A DNA stretch of 64,000 nucleotides, taken from Bacteroidaceae bacterium (lineage in GTDB: Bacteria > Bacteroidota > Bacteroidia > Bacteroidales > Bacteroidaceae). Positions within the stretch are counted from its first letter, which is position 1. Each line of letters opens with the position of its first letter. The stretch is taken from the NCBI GenBank assembly GCA_017379075.1, contig JAFNXL010000050.1:1-64000 (forward strand). Reading direction: 5' to 3'. The notes under the pieces were generated by a model. The model was not told where the DNA came from and did no database searches. It saw only the letters and a program-made list of their open reading frames with translations. A program made the translations under genes and the position numbers. Shown here in pieces: positions 63,650-64,000 of this stretch.

Positions 63650-64000
63650 ATGAACGTAATTACAAAGACTGTCGAGCTGCCTGATGGAAGAACCATCAGC
63701 ATCGAGACCGGAAAGTTGGCCAAGCAGGCTGATGGCTCTGTAATGCTTCGTATGAACAATACGATGCTGCTTGCCACAGTATGTGCTGCCAAGGATGCCG
63801 TACCTGGAACAGATTTTATGCCCCTGCAAGTAGAGTACCGCGAGAAATATGCCGCTGCCGGCCGTTTTCCCGGAGGATTTACCAAGCGTGAGGGCAAGGC
63901 TGGTGATAATGAGATTCTGACCTGCCGACTCGTGGACCGCGCATTGCGCCCCCTTTTCCCCAGCGACTATCATGCTGAGGTGTATGTAAATGTTATTCTT
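63650..64000 (+). CDS. pnp: Polynucleotide phosphorylase, N-terminal part (runs off window)
   Basis: The first 117 codons are present, open to the window edge. The translation begins [20 protein letters not shown] and continues with [39 protein letters not shown] and [15 protein letters not shown], which are the hallmarks of the first RNase PH domain of PNPase. It degrades RNA 3' to 5' by phosphorolysis. Confidence 0.95.
   Translation, partial: MNVITKTVELPDGRTISIETGKLAKQADGSVMLRMNNTMLLATVCAAKDAVPGTDFMPLQVEYREKYAAAGRFPGGFTKREGKAGDNEILTCRLVDRALRPLFPSDYHAEVYVNVIL

Overview
The window reads as a chromosomal segment of a gut- or oral-type Bacteroidales (Bacteroidaceae/Prevotellaceae; genus not resolvable from this sequence). 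The evidence is the Bacteroidetes promoter form TTTG-N19..21-TAnnTTTG in front of many genes, the near absence of strong Shine-Dalgarno sequences, SusCD-world protein families (DUF1080, DUF4369, DUF4292, GH78, PF14905-like barrels), a GlsA/GlsB glycine-lipid acyltransferase pair, a meso-DAP-type MurE with the Bacteroidetes dcw gene order, and tRNAs without encoded CCA. No phage, integrase, IS, plasmid or CRISPR signal was seen.

Layout. 1-96: 3' part of tRNA-Phe with its terminator. 536-2555: a two-domain DUF1080 lipoprotein and a convergent phosphoglycolate-phosphatase-like HAD hydrolase. 2750-9882: two convergent ECF-sigma modules. The plus-strand one is sigma, single-pass membrane protein, secreted protein, outer-membrane barrel; the minus-strand one is sigma, single-pass membrane protein, small secreted plug-like protein. 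They are separated by a gene-free stretch with a 21-bp palindromic array and a strong terminator. 10030-15048: GH78 rhamnosidase and malic enzyme. 15056-18795: two NSS-type sodium symporters and a helix-hairpin-helix protein (minus). 18901-24084: VanZ-like protein, CYTH protein with a 48-residue membrane peptide, prfB, acyl-CoA ligase, and a divergent M20 deacetylase. 24095-25137: an XRE/DUF2975-like pair with paired operator-like palindromes. 25323-29939: tricorn-like peptidase and a secreted esterase.

29940-30845 is a gene-free, repeat-packed stretch (REP-like hairpins, 7-bp arrays and a phased 22-bp palindromic array). 30846-39461 is a minus-strand block: lipocalin-like lipoprotein, EnvC-like protein, DUF4292, TPR protein, dut, dgt, glsB, glsA and a small secreted protein. 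A membrane-anchored AraC-type regulator and a cyclophilin follow.

41925-57800 is the complete dcw cluster in the order mraZ, rsmH, ftsL-like, ftsI, murE, mraY, murD, ftsW, murG, murC, ftsQ, ftsA, ftsZ, then yqeY. murF, murB and ddl are absent from it. These genes build the lipid II precursor, flip/polymerise it and set up the Z-ring. 57801-64000: recO, tRNA-Glu/rpsT, gyrB, HIT, greA, a thioredoxin-fold lipoprotein lacking CxxC, and the start of pnp.

Most of the coding content is ordinary for the order. The parts that ask for a second look are non-coding: three separate arrays of TTTCC...GGAAA dyads phased at 21-22 bp, a recurring intercistronic AT-rich hairpin found between genes of unrelated operons, and a composite REP/heptamer element. 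Among proteins, the twin ECF modules are the best candidate for an undescribed signalling system.
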